A DNA stretch of 64,000 bases from Butyricicoccus pullicaecorum. Its GTDB lineage: Bacteria; Bacillota; Clostridia; Oscillospirales; Butyricicoccaceae. The position numbers and the translations under genes are program-made. Under the pieces are notes generated by a model. The model worked only from the letters and a program-made list of their open reading frames with translations, did not search any database and was not told where the DNA came from. Location of the stretch: positions 1 to 64,000 of the forward strand of contig JAGZIN010000002.1 of the NCBI GenBank assembly GCA_018366195.1. Direction: 5' to 3'. Shown here in pieces: positions 25,541 to 34,666 of this stretch (its first letter is position 1; every line of letters starts with the position of its first letter).

Positions 25541-27229
25541 ATGGAAAAAAGCAGAAAACAGCCAGAAAACAGTTCGAAACAAAGGAAAAGCATCAAACAT
25601 GCGGTGTGGATTCGCGTTGCGGCGGCGATTTGCTCCTCGCTCATGTTTTGTGCGGCAGTCAACATCGGTATCCAGGGGATTCGAACGGCGCAGAAGCAGA
25701 GCGAAAGTGCAACGAACATTCTGGAGCAGGCACAGGCGGCAGAGGTGGCACATTACAACTGGGCAACGCTGCTGAGCAGTACCCTATATGCGGGAACTGA
25801 ATTTACTGGAAGCACAGACCCGACCACTTGCAGCTTGGGAAAGTGGCTTTATGGAGATGCTGGCACCGATGATGCCGACCTTCTGGCGCTGCGTACCGAG
25901 CTGGAACCGATCCATAAGCAGCTGCATGAGTCTGCTAAGAGCGCTCTTTCCACGCTGGAAACCGATGCGGAAGGGGCACAGTCCTATTATCAGAATACAA
26001 TCCGAAAAAATGTAGACCAAGTGGTGGCAAAGCTCACAACGATTATTGACCGGGCAAGTGTATTGAACACTGCGGCAAAAGCGGATATGGAACATGCCAT
26101 TCGCGGGATGCAGATTGTTGTAATTCTGTGTTTCCTTGCTTCCCTTGTATGTCTCATGAGTCTGGTGTATTATGTATTGCAAAATGTGGTGCGCCCGATT
26201 TTGGCACTGACCCGAGAGAGTGCGCCCTTGGCGGCTGGACACCTCAATTTGCAGTTCAGCTACGATGGAGAAAATGAACTGGGACAGCTCACCGTAACTT
26301 TGGGAGATGCCCTTGCACATATCAACAACTATGTATCGGACATCAATCGCATTTTGGCGGAAATGGCACAGGGTAACTTTGATGTGCGGGTTTCTACCAA
26401 GTTTATTGGAGATTTCCGCTCCATTGAGGAGTCCATTGAAAAAATGAGCACTGCGGTTTCGGAGGCCATCTATCAGATTGACAGCGCAACGACACAGGTT
26501 ACAAACGGTGCGGAGCAGATTTCCTCAAGCTCGCAGGCGCTGGCACAGGGCGCGACCGAGCAGGCCAGTGCGGTGGAAGAATTGCTCGCATCTCTGGAGG
26601 AGCTTTCTGCAAACGCTAGAAAAAATGCGAAGGCGGCGCAGGAGGTGCAGAACAATGCACGCGAAACCGATGTGCAGATTTCTACCAGCAACGAACAGAT
26701 GTCGCACATGATTGCTGCAATGAAGGACATTCATCAGTCCTCGCAGGAAATTGGAAAAATCATCAGCACCATCGAAAGCATCGCATTCCAGACCAATATT
26801 CTGGCACTCAATGCGGCGGTTGAGGCAGCACGCGCCGGAACTGCCGGCAAGGGCTTTGCCGTGGTTGCGGACGAAGTGCGCAGTCTGGCAAGTCAGTCCA
26901 GTGAGGCGGCACAGGCAACCAAGGTATTGATTGAAAATTCCATGAATGCAGTGAAGCGCGGCGGCGATATCGTAAAAGAAGTGTCTGAGACCATGGAAAA
27001 GACCCTGCGCCTTGCGGCACAGTCGGGCGGTCAAATCGACGGCATTGCAGAGGTTGTCCGTGACGAGGCGGAAGCACTCACACAGGTTACGCAAGGAATC
27101 GAACAGATTTCTGCTGTGGTGCAGACAAACTCCGCAAGCAGTGAGGAGGCTTCGGCAATCAGTGAGGAGCTGTTCTCCCAGTCGCAGGTTCTGCGCAGCC
27201 AGACCAAGGCATTCAACATCAAAAAATAA
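25541..27229 (+). CDS. Methyl-accepting chemotaxis protein with CZB-like sensor region
   Basis: A 562-residue receptor. A positively charged N-terminus leads to TM1 (about residues 18-40), then an external region of ~150 residues holding HYNWATLL, a Cys in SLGKWLYG and a later H-x-LH motif, which resembles the zinc-binding CZB module. TM2 (about 188-210), a HAMP domain and the MCP signalling domain follow, with the conserved hairpin tip IESIAFQTNILALNAAVEAARAG. It would signal to CheA/CheW, which are not in this window. ATG 25541 has GGGGGA 8 bases upstream. Confidence 0.9.
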   Translation: MEKSRKQPENSSKQRKSIKHAVWIRVAAAICSSLMFCAAVNIGIQGIRTAQKQSESATNILEQAQAAEVAHYNWATLLSSTLYAGTEFTGSTDPTTCSLGKWLYGDAGTDDADLLALRTELEPIHKQLHESAKSALSTLETDAEGAQSYYQNTIRKNVDQVVAKLTTIIDRASVLNTAAKADMEHAIRGMQIVVILCFLASLVCLMSLVYYVLQNVVRPILALTRESAPLAAGHLNLQFSYDGENELGQLTVTLGDALAHINNYVSDINRILAEMAQGNFDVRVSTKFIGDFRSIEESIEKMSTAVSEAIYQIDSATTQVTNGAEQISSSSQALAQGATEQASAVEELLASLEELSANARKNAKAAQEVQNNARETDVQISTSNEQMSHMIAAMKDIHQSSQEIGKIISTIESIAFQTNILALNAAVEAARAGTAGKGFAVVADEVRSLASQSSEAAQATKVLIENSMNAVKRGGDIVKEVSETMEKTLRLAAQSGGQIDGIAEVVRDEAEALTQVTQGIEQISAVVQTNSASSEEASAISEELFSQSQVLRSQTKAFNIKK

Positions 27230-27233
27230 GACA

Positions 27234-27262
27234 AAAAGAGACCGGTTTTCCGGTCTCTTTTG
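27234..27262. terminator. Bidirectional terminator
   Basis: AAAGAGACCGG / CCGGTCTCTTTT hairpin between two convergent genes, ending at the TetM-like stop codon. Confidence 0.85.
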
Positions 27263-29824
27263 CTAGGTGCTTTTCAGAAAATCCTGAATTTGTTGGTTTG
27301 CCTGCTGTACCTCCCAATATAAATCGTTTGCAGAGATGCGCTCTGCACCATGCCCCAAAATGATGGCCTGTTCCAGCCCGTCCGAGGTTGCGACCTTGAC
27401 CCGATGGGCACGGGACAGGTCGTATGATGCCTTTTCGATGTACATATCCGCAGTCTCGGCGGTTTTGGTGTACACGACATGGATACCATGCAGCTTTTCA
27501 ATGGAACCGGGATTGTCCTTGACCCGATAAGCATCGAACACCAGAATGAGCCGGCAGCGCTTGACCCCCTGATAGTTGCTCAGCGCATGAATCAGCGCTG
27601 CACGTGCGGCGTCCAAATCCTCTGCCGCGAGCGCTTTCAGCTCGTCCCATGCGAAAATGATATTATAGCCGTCAACCAGCAGGTAATCGTCCGGTTTGAC
27701 ACGGGACAGAGAATCGACAGCAGGCGGCAGGGTGCGCTTTTGGCTTTGCCGGAAAGCGTCCATGCCACGGTTTTTGATGGGTCCATAGGTGCGGACAAAA
27801 ATTTCCTCCAGCTCAGCATCTAACCCACTGCCGCCCGACCAGATCGCTGCCCGCTGCGGAGCGGCTTCAGGCTGGTCGGCTTGCAGGGAGCGTCCGGAGT
27901 CTACATGCGCATGTGCGGGGACTTCGTTCCATTTTACGGTATAGCCTGCGCCATGTGCACAGAATACCGAGTCCGGCGGATTTTGCAGGTCACGCTCAGG
28001 GTCGTAGCCGCTTTGGGCAATCACAGCCTGTGCATCATGACAGGCACGATATCCGGCAACCGTACAAGAGAGCTGCCCGCGTCCGTTGGTGTAGGCGGTC
28101 ACCTCTGCCGCATATCCGCGCATGGACGCAGCAGGGGCTTCGCCGGACAGCACCGCAAAGGTACCCTGTATGTCAGGCGGGCTGAAGCTGCCGCTCATGC
28201 GCTGGATATCGGTCATGGCACGTCCCACCATGCCTTGCGGAATCCGTAGGGTGAAGGTGTACCAAGGCTCCAGCAGCAGGCTGTCAGCCTGCATCAGCCC
28301 TTGCCGCACAGCGCGGTAGGTTGCCTGCCGGAAGTCACCGCCCTCGGTATGCTTGACATGGGCGCGTCCGGCGAGCAGCGTGATTTTGACATCGGTGAGC
28401 GGAGCACCGGTGAGTACCCCACAGTGTACTTTCTCCGCCAAATGGGTGACAATCAGCCGCTGTGCAGCGGGGTCTAACAGGTCGGTGGGACAGTCGGTAT
28501 CCAATGTGATGCCGCTGCCGCGTGGAGCCGGTTCCAAAAGCAGATGCACCTCGGCGTAATGTCGAAGCGGCTCGAAATGTCCAATGCCGATGACCGGCGC
28601 TTCTATGGTCTCCTTGTAGACAATGTTTCCGTGGTCAAAGGTTACGGCAAGCCCAAAGCGTTCCTCCATCAAACGGGTGAGTACCTCCAGCTGTACCTGT
28701 CCCATGAGCTGTACATGGATTTCGTCGAGCGGCTCGTTCCATAAAACGTGCAGAAGTGGGTCCTCCTCCTCGAGCAGACGCAGCTTGGACAGCAGAGTGT
28801 GGTTGTCGCAGCCGTCAGGCGGCAAAATGCGATAGTTGAGAATGGGCGTGAGCAAGGCGGCGTTATCCGCAGGCTCGGCGCCCAGCGCTTGTCCGGGATA
28901 GGTTTGAGTCAGTCCGGCGACGGCACAAACCGTGCCGGACAGTGCACAGTCGGTCGTTTGAAAGCGTGTGCCGGAATATATGCGGATTTGATGGACTTTT
29001 TCCTGCCATGCCTGATTTTGGGTGGTGCCGGAAACCATCGCACGGACAGACAGACTGCCGCCCGTGATTTTGAGATGGGTGAGGCGCGTGCCCTGCTCGT
29101 CTCGTGAAATTTTGAATACCCGTGCCCCAAAAGGCTCCGGATAGCAGGGAGATTTTGTAAAACGGGTCAAGCCCTCCAGCAGGCTGTCCACTCCGGCGAG
29201 GGACAGCGCAGACCCAAAATAGCAGGGGAACACAGAACGGCAGGCAATGCTTGCCTGTATTTGCGCATCATCGGGCGCGTTCCCTGCCAGATATTGCTCG
29301 AGCAGAAATTCATCGGTCATGGCAAGGGCTTCGGCAATCTCCTCGACGGGGGCGCAGAAATCAATGCAGCCGTCGGAAAGCTGTGCCTGCAAATCAGCAA
29401 GCAGGGCATCATGGTCAGCGCCGGATAAATCCATTTTGTTGATGAATAGAAAGGTGGGAACGCGATGCTGGCGCAAAAGCTGCCAAAGGGTCAGGGTGTG
29501 GCCTTGAATCCCATCAGTACCGCTGATGACCAGAATCGCATAATCCAAAACTTGCAGAGTGCGCTCCATCTCGGCGCAAAAGTCTACGTGTCCGGGCGTA
29601 TCCAGCAGCGTCATTTCAAAATCATCGGCTGGAAAGAGGACTGCCTGCTTGGAAAAGATGGTAATGCCACGCTCCCGTTCGATGGTATTGGTGTCCAGAA
29701 AAGCGTCCTTGTGGTCAACACGTCCCAGCCGGCGCACGGTGCCGGTGAGATATAATAGACCCTCGGAGAGGGTGGTTTTTCCTGCATCTACATGGGCAAG
29801 AATCCCAATCACGACTTTTTTCAT
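27263..29824 (-). CDS. TetM/EF-G-like translational GTPase fused to a Rae1/YacP (NYN) endonuclease
   Basis: An 853-residue fusion. Residues 1 to about 640 follow the ribosomal protection proteins (TetM/TetO group of EF-G paralogues): G1 AHVDAGKT (10-17), G2 RGIT, G3 DTPGH, G4 NKMD, then EF-G domains II-V. After a ~60-residue linker, residues 709-853 match YacP/Rae1, an NYN/PIN nuclease that in Bacillus subtilis cuts mRNA in the ribosomal A site: LLVDGYNII (D718), VFDAYR, TADMYIEK (D793) and ATSDGLEQ (D815). TetM-type factors and Rae1 both act at the A site, so the fusion suggests GTPase-guided entry of a nuclease. Single gene; GGAG lies 10 bases upstream. Whether it confers tetracycline resistance is unknown. 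Confidence 0.9.
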   Translation of the reverse strand: MKKVVIGILAHVDAGKTTLSEGLLYLTGTVRRLGRVDHKDAFLDTNTIERERGITIFSKQAVLFPADDFEMTLLDTPGHVDFCAEMERTLQVLDYAILVISGTDGIQGHTLTLWQLLRQHRVPTFLFINKMDLSGADHDALLADLQAQLSDGCIDFCAPVEEIAEALAMTDEFLLEQYLAGNAPDDAQIQASIACRSVFPCYFGSALSLAGVDSLLEGLTRFTKSPCYPEPFGARVFKISRDEQGTRLTHLKITGGSLSVRAMVSGTTQNQAWQEKVHQIRIYSGTRFQTTDCALSGTVCAVAGLTQTYPGQALGAEPADNAALLTPILNYRILPPDGCDNHTLLSKLRLLEEEDPLLHVLWNEPLDEIHVQLMGQVQLEVLTRLMEERFGLAVTFDHGNIVYKETIEAPVIGIGHFEPLRHYAEVHLLLEPAPRGSGITLDTDCPTDLLDPAAQRLIVTHLAEKVHCGVLTGAPLTDVKITLLAGRAHVKHTEGGDFRQATYRAVRQGLMQADSLLLEPWYTFTLRIPQGMVGRAMTDIQRMSGSFSPPDIQGTFAVLSGEAPAASMRGYAAEVTAYTNGRGQLSCTVAGYRACHDAQAVIAQSGYDPERDLQNPPDSVFCAHGAGYTVKWNEVPAHAHVDSGRSLQADQPEAAPQRAAIWSGGSGLDAELEEIFVRTYGPIKNRGMDAFRQSQKRTLPPAVDSLSRVKPDDYLLVDGYNIIFAWDELKALAAEDLDAARAALIHALSNYQGVKRCRLILVFDAYRVKDNPGSIEKLHGIHVVYTKTAETADMYIEKASYDLSRAHRVKVATSDGLEQAIILGHGAERISANDLYWEVQQANQQIQDFLKST

Positions 29825-29961
29825 GATAAATTTTCTCCAATATGTCGAATTTCTCTAAGATTTATTGTATCATAGGTTTGGAACGGGGAAAAGTACAGAT
29901 TTTCGCGCCCCGTTTGCGCATCACACAGCAGATTGCTTTTGCAGAGGGAAGGGAGCAGAAT

Positions 29962-30909
29962 ATGAGAGAAATCAAAACGGTGGCGCTGATTGGATTGGGC
30001 GCAATTGGGTGTTCTCTGGCAAGAGAGCTTTGTCAGACCGTGGGATTCGAAAATTTTCGCGTCATTGCAGGCGGCACCAGACGGGAACGCTTGGAACGGG
30101 AGGGCGTTGTCATCAACGGGCAGGCATGCCGGTTCCAAATCGTTTCACCGGATACCGTGACCGAACCGGCAGACCTTGTCTTGGTGGCCGTGAAATTTGG
30201 CGCATTGCCGCAGGCAATCCAAGACATTCGCAATCAGGTGGGTGCACAGACCACCATCATTTCCTTTTTGAATGGCATCAGCTCAGATGAAATGCTTGCG
30301 GAGGTCTATGGCTGGCAGCGGGTGTTATATGGTCTGGTGCGGCGTGCCGTCCTGATGGAGGGCAATGTATGCACCTATGCGCCGGAAAAGGGGACATACT
30401 ACTTCGGAGAAGCCAAGAATCCGACGGTTTCCGACAGGGTACAGCCGGTATGTGATTTATTTGCGCGTGCAGGGCTTCGGTATCAGGTGCCTGCGGACAT
30501 GGTGCGCGATATTTGGCTCAAATATATGGGAAATATCAGCGAAAATCAATCGGCGGCGATTTTGGGGATTCCCTATGCGGCGTGGTATGCGGACGGAAAC
30601 GATGCAAACTGGATTCGTGAAGCCGCCTGCCGTGAGGTCATTGCGGTTGCCAATGCAGTGGGCATTGACCTGAATGAAAATGATTTGGTGCAGCAGCGGG
30701 CGCTGGCAAAGTGTGTGCCCGCATGGGGCAAGCCCTCCACCTTGCAGGACCTTGAGGCAGGACGCCCGACGGAGGTCGAAATGCTTGCAGGAACGCTGTG
30801 CAGACTGGGGCAGGCGCATGGAGTGCCGACGCCAATCAATGACCTGTTTTATCACATGATTCGTGTGCTGGAGCAAAAAAATGCGGGTGCGTTTGCGGTT
30901 GCTCCTTGA
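29962..30909 (+). CDS. 2-dehydropantoate 2-reductase family protein (ApbA/PanE)
   Basis: A 315-residue NAD(P)-dependent oxidoreductase. The Rossmann motif GLGAIGCSLA is near the N-terminus, and the C-terminal helical domain contains WLKYMGNISENQ with the usual Lys/Asn/Ser substrate-site pattern and KPSTLQDLEAGRPTEVE. Family members reduce ketopantoate to pantoate for CoA synthesis, but paralogues with other 2-keto substrates are common, so PanE itself is not certain. ATG 29962 has GGGAG upstream. Divergent from the GTPase-nuclease gene. Confidence 0.85.
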   Translation: MREIKTVALIGLGAIGCSLARELCQTVGFENFRVIAGGTRRERLEREGVVINGQACRFQIVSPDTVTEPADLVLVAVKFGALPQAIQDIRNQVGAQTTIISFLNGISSDEMLAEVYGWQRVLYGLVRRAVLMEGNVCTYAPEKGTYYFGEAKNPTVSDRVQPVCDLFARAGLRYQVPADMVRDIWLKYMGNISENQSAAILGIPYAAWYADGNDANWIREAACREVIAVANAVGIDLNENDLVQQRALAKCVPAWGKPSTLQDLEAGRPTEVEMLAGTLCRLGQAHGVPTPINDLFYHMIRVLEQKNAGAFAVAP

Positions 30910-31013
30910 GGAGGGCGAATATAAGATACACAAAATCACTCATTTCGGCGAGATTTCGGAAATTTTTCGTCCAAGTCGCTTGGTGCGGTGGATTGTCAAA
31001 AATATTTTTTAGA

Positions 31014-31058
31014 TAAAAAAAGACAGGCAAAGGCTGAAAAAATCACCTTTGCCTGTCT
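31014..31058 (-). terminator. Terminator of the 33-residue protein gene
   Basis: AGACAGGCAAAGG / CCTTTGCCTGTCT, a perfect 13-bp stem followed on the minus strand by a seven-T run. Confidence 0.85.
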
Positions 31059-31103
31059 ATCTGCATTTTTTGAGTTTGTATCGGCTCAACCCTGAATATA
31101 CCT

Positions 31104-31205
31104 TCATTTGTGGCGGCGTGCCTTTGCAGAGGTACGGACATTGTTCATCCGGTTGAAGTTGTAGTTGAGTTCATACAGTCCGCGGAAAAAATTCTTGATA
31201 TTCAT
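31104..31205 (-). CDS. Small basic protein, 33 residues
   Basis: The protein starts MNIKNFFRGLYELN and ends TSAKARRHK; it is basic and probably helical with an Arg/Lys tail. It has all the parts of a real gene: AAGGAG 8 bases before the ATG, a TTGCAT-16-TATAAT promoter about 60 bp upstream, and a strong terminator 45 bp downstream. The sequence is not repetitive and has a clean open frame. I do not recognise the family; a nucleic-acid-, ribosome- or membrane-associated role is only speculation. Confidence 0.7.
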   Translation of the reverse strand: MNIKNFFRGLYELNYNFNRMNNVRTSAKARRHK

Positions 31206-31266
31206 AAAAATAACTCCTTTTCTTCATACAATTCGTGCCTTGCGGCTCTTTCGTTGTTCTACCTAT

Positions 31267-31294
31267 ATTATAGGCGATTCGCACAAAAATGCAA
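31267..31294 (-). promoter_or_regulatory. Promoter of the 33-residue protein gene
   Basis: TTGCAT (31289-31294) and TATAAT (31267-31272), 16 bp apart on the minus strand. Confidence 0.7.
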
Positions 31295-31453
31295 CTGTAT
31301 TTTTGTATATAATGTAAAAAACACGCGGGCGAGATGTTGTGGGAAATGCACAAAAAATAAGCTTGATAATTGTACAAATAGCTGAATAGAGGAAGCAAAT
31401 GGAAAATCAGCAGGTCAGCGGCTGCCGCTTACCTTTCAAAAATGTAAAAGTAT

Positions 31454-31481
31454 AGGCAGCGCGACAAAAGCCGTGCTGCCT
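31454..31481 (-). terminator. Probable terminator of the PTS operon
   Basis: AGGCAGC / GCTGCCT hairpin about 35 bp after the PTS stop codon, followed on the minus strand by ATACTTTTAC. The T run is weak. The surrounding 31295-31514 stretch holds no other supported feature. Confidence 0.5.
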
Positions 31482-31514
31482 CGTGTCAATATAAGGTTTG
31501 AATGTTTTTCTTGT

Positions 31515-33602
31515 TTAGCTGATATCCAGAACGGCATCTCCGGACTTGACTGTACCAAGCTGTCTGAATGTAAGGCTTGAGAGATTGTTCAGGTCAGCCA
31601 AAATAACAGGCGTGATTGTCTGGTATCCAGCCGCTTTGATTGCAGCGCGATCCATTTTGGCGATGCGCTGACCAACCTTGACGGAGTCGCCCTGCTGGAT
31701 GTATACCTCAAACGGTGCTCCATTTAGACGGATGGTATCCAGTCCCATATGAACAAGCACTTCGCTTCCACCAGCAGTCTGGATTGTAAACGCATGCTTG
31801 GTATCAAAGATCATGGTTACGACTCCATCCACAGGCGCAAAGACATCATCTTGCTCGGGAATAACGGCAAAGCCATCGCCTACCATTTTCTGAGAGAATA
31901 CATCATCAGGTACTTGTTCAAGCGGCACGACTTGACCGGCAAACGGACTGTATACTGTAAATGATGTGGCAGGGGATGTTGTGGCAGGGGATGTTGTGGT
32001 AGTTGGTGCAATATGATTGGATGCGTCAGAGGAGAGATATGCTTCAAGTTCGGACTTGATGACGGAAACCTTAGGACCATAAACGACCTGCACGCCTTGT
32101 CCCTTGCACAGAACACCGGAAGCGCCGGTCGCCTTAAGCAATGCCTGGTCTACCTTAGAACTATCCCTGACGGTACAGCGCAGACGGGTAATGCAGCAGT
32201 CAACATCCGAGATATTCTCCTTGCCGCCTAAGCCCTGTGTAATTTGTGCGGACAGTGCAGTGTTGCCGCCTGAGGCTTTCTCATCTGCCTGACGTGCATT
32301 GAGATCCTGACGGGTATACAGTTTGACTTCGCTGTCATCGCGGCCCGGCGTTTTATAGTCAAACTTACGAATCATGAACGAAAAGACAAAGTAATAAAGC
32401 ACGAAGTAGCACACACCAATGACGGGAATCCAAATCCAGCTTGTCTTGGAGTTACCTTGCATGATACCGAATAGAGTCAAGTCAATCAGACCACCAGAGA
32501 ATGTCAGTCCGACACCAACGTTTAACATGTGCATGAGCATATAAGCTGCGCCGGCGAATACACAATGTACGACATACATAATTGGTGCAACAAACAGGAA
32601 AGTAAATTCAAGCGGTTCTGTAATACCAGTCAACATAGAGGTGAGCGCGGCGCTTAACAGCAGACCGCCAACGACCTTACGGTTTTCCGGCTTTGCACAG
32701 CGATACAGTGCAAAAGCTGCACCCGGCAGACCAAAAATCATAAGTGGGAATTTACCGGACATAAAGCGGGTTGCGGAGACAGAGAAATGTGCGATATTGG
32801 GGGTAGCAAGTTCGGCAAAGAAGATATTTTGAGCGCCCTCAATGATCTGCCCACCAATCATTGCCGTACCGCCAACAGCTGTTTGCCAGAAGGGAATATA
32901 AAATACATGATGCAGACCAAACGGGATCAGTGCGCGCTCAATGAAACCATAGAGCCATGTGCCAGCATAGCCAGAAGCCAGTACAAACCCACCCAATGCG
33001 TTGATACCTATCTGAATCGTAGGCCAGATATAGTACATACAGATGCCAACGATTAGATACACTGCGGAAGAAATAATGGGAACAAAGCGTGTGCCGCTAA
33101 AGAAAGAGAGGACTTGTGGAAGCTCAATCTTATAAAAACGGTTGTGCAGCGCAGCAGTACCCAGACCAACCAGAATACCACCGAATACGCCCATTTGCAG
33201 GGATTCGATGCCAAGTACACTGGCTGTTGCACCAGACAGATCTGGGGCACCGAATGCACCAATCATTGCACCGATTGTGGCATGCATAATAAAGAATGCG
33301 ATTGCAGCAGAAAGTGCGGAAACTTCTTTTTCTTGTTTTGCCATGCCAATGGCAACACCCATTGCAAAAATAAGCGGCAGATTCTCAAATACAACCGAAC
33401 CTGCGGCATTGAGTACCTGAAGAATGGCATTGATAAAGGTGCCGGAGCCCATAATAGACATGAGACCATAGGTTTGCAACATGGTTTCGTTGGTAAACGA
33501 ACCGCCAATGCCGAGGAATAAACCAGCGACTGGTAGAATGGCAATCGGAAGCATAAACGAGCGTCCGACGCGCTGTAATATACTAAATACTTTATCCTTC
33601 AT
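31515..33602 (-). CDS. PTS glucose/N-acetylglucosamine-family EIICBA
   Basis: A 695-residue phosphotransferase permease with three fused domains. EIIC (about residues 1-400, ten helices, GITEPLEFTFLF signature), EIIB (about 450-520, phospho-cysteine in CCITRLRCTV) and EIIA (about 555-695, phospho-histidine in VLVHMGLDTI), with a P/T/S-rich hinge of TTSPAT repeats before EIIA. It imports and phosphorylates a hexose of the glucose or N-acetylglucosamine type; sequence alone does not separate these. AAGGAG precedes the ATG. It starts 4 bp after the antiterminator gene, so both share the RAT-controlled leader. Confidence 0.93.
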   Translation of the reverse strand: MKDKVFSILQRVGRSFMLPIAILPVAGLFLGIGGSFTNETMLQTYGLMSIMGSGTFINAILQVLNAAGSVVFENLPLIFAMGVAIGMAKQEKEVSALSAAIAFFIMHATIGAMIGAFGAPDLSGATASVLGIESLQMGVFGGILVGLGTAALHNRFYKIELPQVLSFFSGTRFVPIISSAVYLIVGICMYYIWPTIQIGINALGGFVLASGYAGTWLYGFIERALIPFGLHHVFYIPFWQTAVGGTAMIGGQIIEGAQNIFFAELATPNIAHFSVSATRFMSGKFPLMIFGLPGAAFALYRCAKPENRKVVGGLLLSAALTSMLTGITEPLEFTFLFVAPIMYVVHCVFAGAAYMLMHMLNVGVGLTFSGGLIDLTLFGIMQGNSKTSWIWIPVIGVCYFVLYYFVFSFMIRKFDYKTPGRDDSEVKLYTRQDLNARQADEKASGGNTALSAQITQGLGGKENISDVDCCITRLRCTVRDSSKVDQALLKATGASGVLCKGQGVQVVYGPKVSVIKSELEAYLSSDASNHIAPTTTTSPATTSPATSFTVYSPFAGQVVPLEQVPDDVFSQKMVGDGFAVIPEQDDVFAPVDGVVTMIFDTKHAFTIQTAGGSEVLVHMGLDTIRLNGAPFEVYIQQGDSVKVGQRIAKMDRAAIKAAGYQTITPVILADLNNLSSLTFRQLGTVKSGDAVLDIS

Positions 33603-33606
33603 TTTT

Positions 33607-34539
33607 TTACTCCTTTTTTTGTGGAAGCCCCATTGAAACTGACAACCGATGCAGATGTACAGTCAAGAAAATTTGTTCACTGATTGGAACATGCATCCCA
33701 AACTGACAAGCAATATGCGCTGCGATCCGCTGTGCACAACAGAAATCATTCGGATAATGCGTTGCAATCATGTTATGAAAAGCGGTATCGTCTTCTGTGG
33801 CATAGCGCTTTTGAAACAGTCGCTGACCGAGAAACTTAAGGTGCAGTATAAAACGCTCATAATCAACCAATTGTTTATCAAAGCATATGCCGTAGTAGGC
33901 TTGTGACTCAGCAATGATTTCACAAATCAGCTCGGTGATCGGCACCATGTCAGACATTTTACCATCTAACTCTGCATTTACAAAGTGTAGTGCAATAAAC
34001 CCTGCTTCATCATCTGGCAAACGTATCCCCAGCACACTTTCTACTACATCCAATGCCTGCTGACCAAGTGCATATTCCTGTGGATAAAAGGTTTGGATCT
34101 CCCAAAGCAGTTGATTGGGGTAGGAGATTCCTTTTTGCAGCCGCTCAACAGCAAAAGAAATATGGTCTGTCAGTGTGATATAGATATTTTCGCTGAGGTG
34201 TCGCCCCAAAATCCGCTCGCCAGCCTCAATCAGGTGCGTGCTGATATCAAAATAGTCGCTTGGTAGATCCTGAATCAGCTCCATGAGTCGATCACTCTGT
34301 CCAGAATCACGCAATGTATAGATCTTTTCGACGCGTGCAGCAGGAATTAGGTCACCTTTGTTTTTTTTAAAGCCTATACCAAGACCTCGGAGGATAATTT
34401 CCTGTTCGTTTGCATCTTCTGAGCACACAAAGTTGTTGCCGATGACGCGTACGATGCGATAAACATTGCAGTTCCCCTGATTTTCTGATGTTTTGCGCAT
34501 AGATGGTGTCTTAGTATCTGTCAATCCTGAATCATACAT
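33607..34539 (-). CDS. BglG/LicT-family transcriptional antiterminator
   Basis: A 310-residue RNA-binding antiterminator. The N-terminal CAT domain (about residues 25-80: YRIVRVIGNNFV, GLGIGFKKNKGD) binds a RAT hairpin, and two PTS regulation domains follow (PRD1 about 90-195, PRD2 about 200-305) with the conserved histidines whose phosphorylation by the PTS controls activity. The N-terminus is ~22 residues longer than usual; the ATG at 34539 has only a distant AAGGG, and 34500 is an alternative start. It should activate its own operon by binding the RAT at 34618-34646. Confidence 0.9.
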   Translation of the reverse strand: MYDSGLTDTKTPSMRKTSENQGNCNVYRIVRVIGNNFVCSEDANEQEIILRGLGIGFKKNKGDLIPAARVEKIYTLRDSGQSDRLMELIQDLPSDYFDISTHLIEAGERILGRHLSENIYITLTDHISFAVERLQKGISYPNQLLWEIQTFYPQEYALGQQALDVVESVLGIRLPDDEAGFIALHFVNAELDGKMSDMVPITELICEIIAESQAYYGICFDKQLVDYERFILHLKFLGQRLFQKRYATEDDTAFHNMIATHYPNDFCCAQRIAAHIACQFGMHVPISEQIFLTVHLHRLSVSMGLPQKKE

Positions 34540-34570
34540 TCCACTTTAATCATCCCTTCTCGTTAAAAAT

Positions 34571-34620
34571 AAAAAACCAAACTAACCCCGGTGTATAAAA
34601 ATACTCGGGGAGAGTTTGGT
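34571..34620 (-). terminator. RAT-controlled terminator
   Basis: ACCAAACT...CCCCG / CGGGG...AGTTTGGT hairpin followed on the minus strand by TTTTTT. Its 5' base (GACC) overlaps the 3' end of the RAT, so the two structures exclude each other. Confidence 0.88.
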
Positions 34621-34646
34621 CTTGCCTAGTCAACTAGTCACAAGCC
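34618..34646 (-). promoter_or_regulatory. RAT (ribonucleic antiterminator) site
   Basis: A 29-nt element on the minus strand that begins GGCTTGTGACT and ends GGCAAGACC. This matches the layout of known RATs (GGxTTGTxACT ... GGCAAGACC) bound by LicT/SacY-type proteins. It overlaps the adjacent terminator. Confidence 0.88.
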
Positions 34647-34666
34647 ATATGCCATTTTCTAAAATG

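Noticed and set aside
27263..29824. Calling the GTPase fusion a tetracycline-resistance determinant
   Set aside because: It is TetM-like, but resistance needs specific domain IV loops that I cannot verify; the fused nuclease suggests another role.
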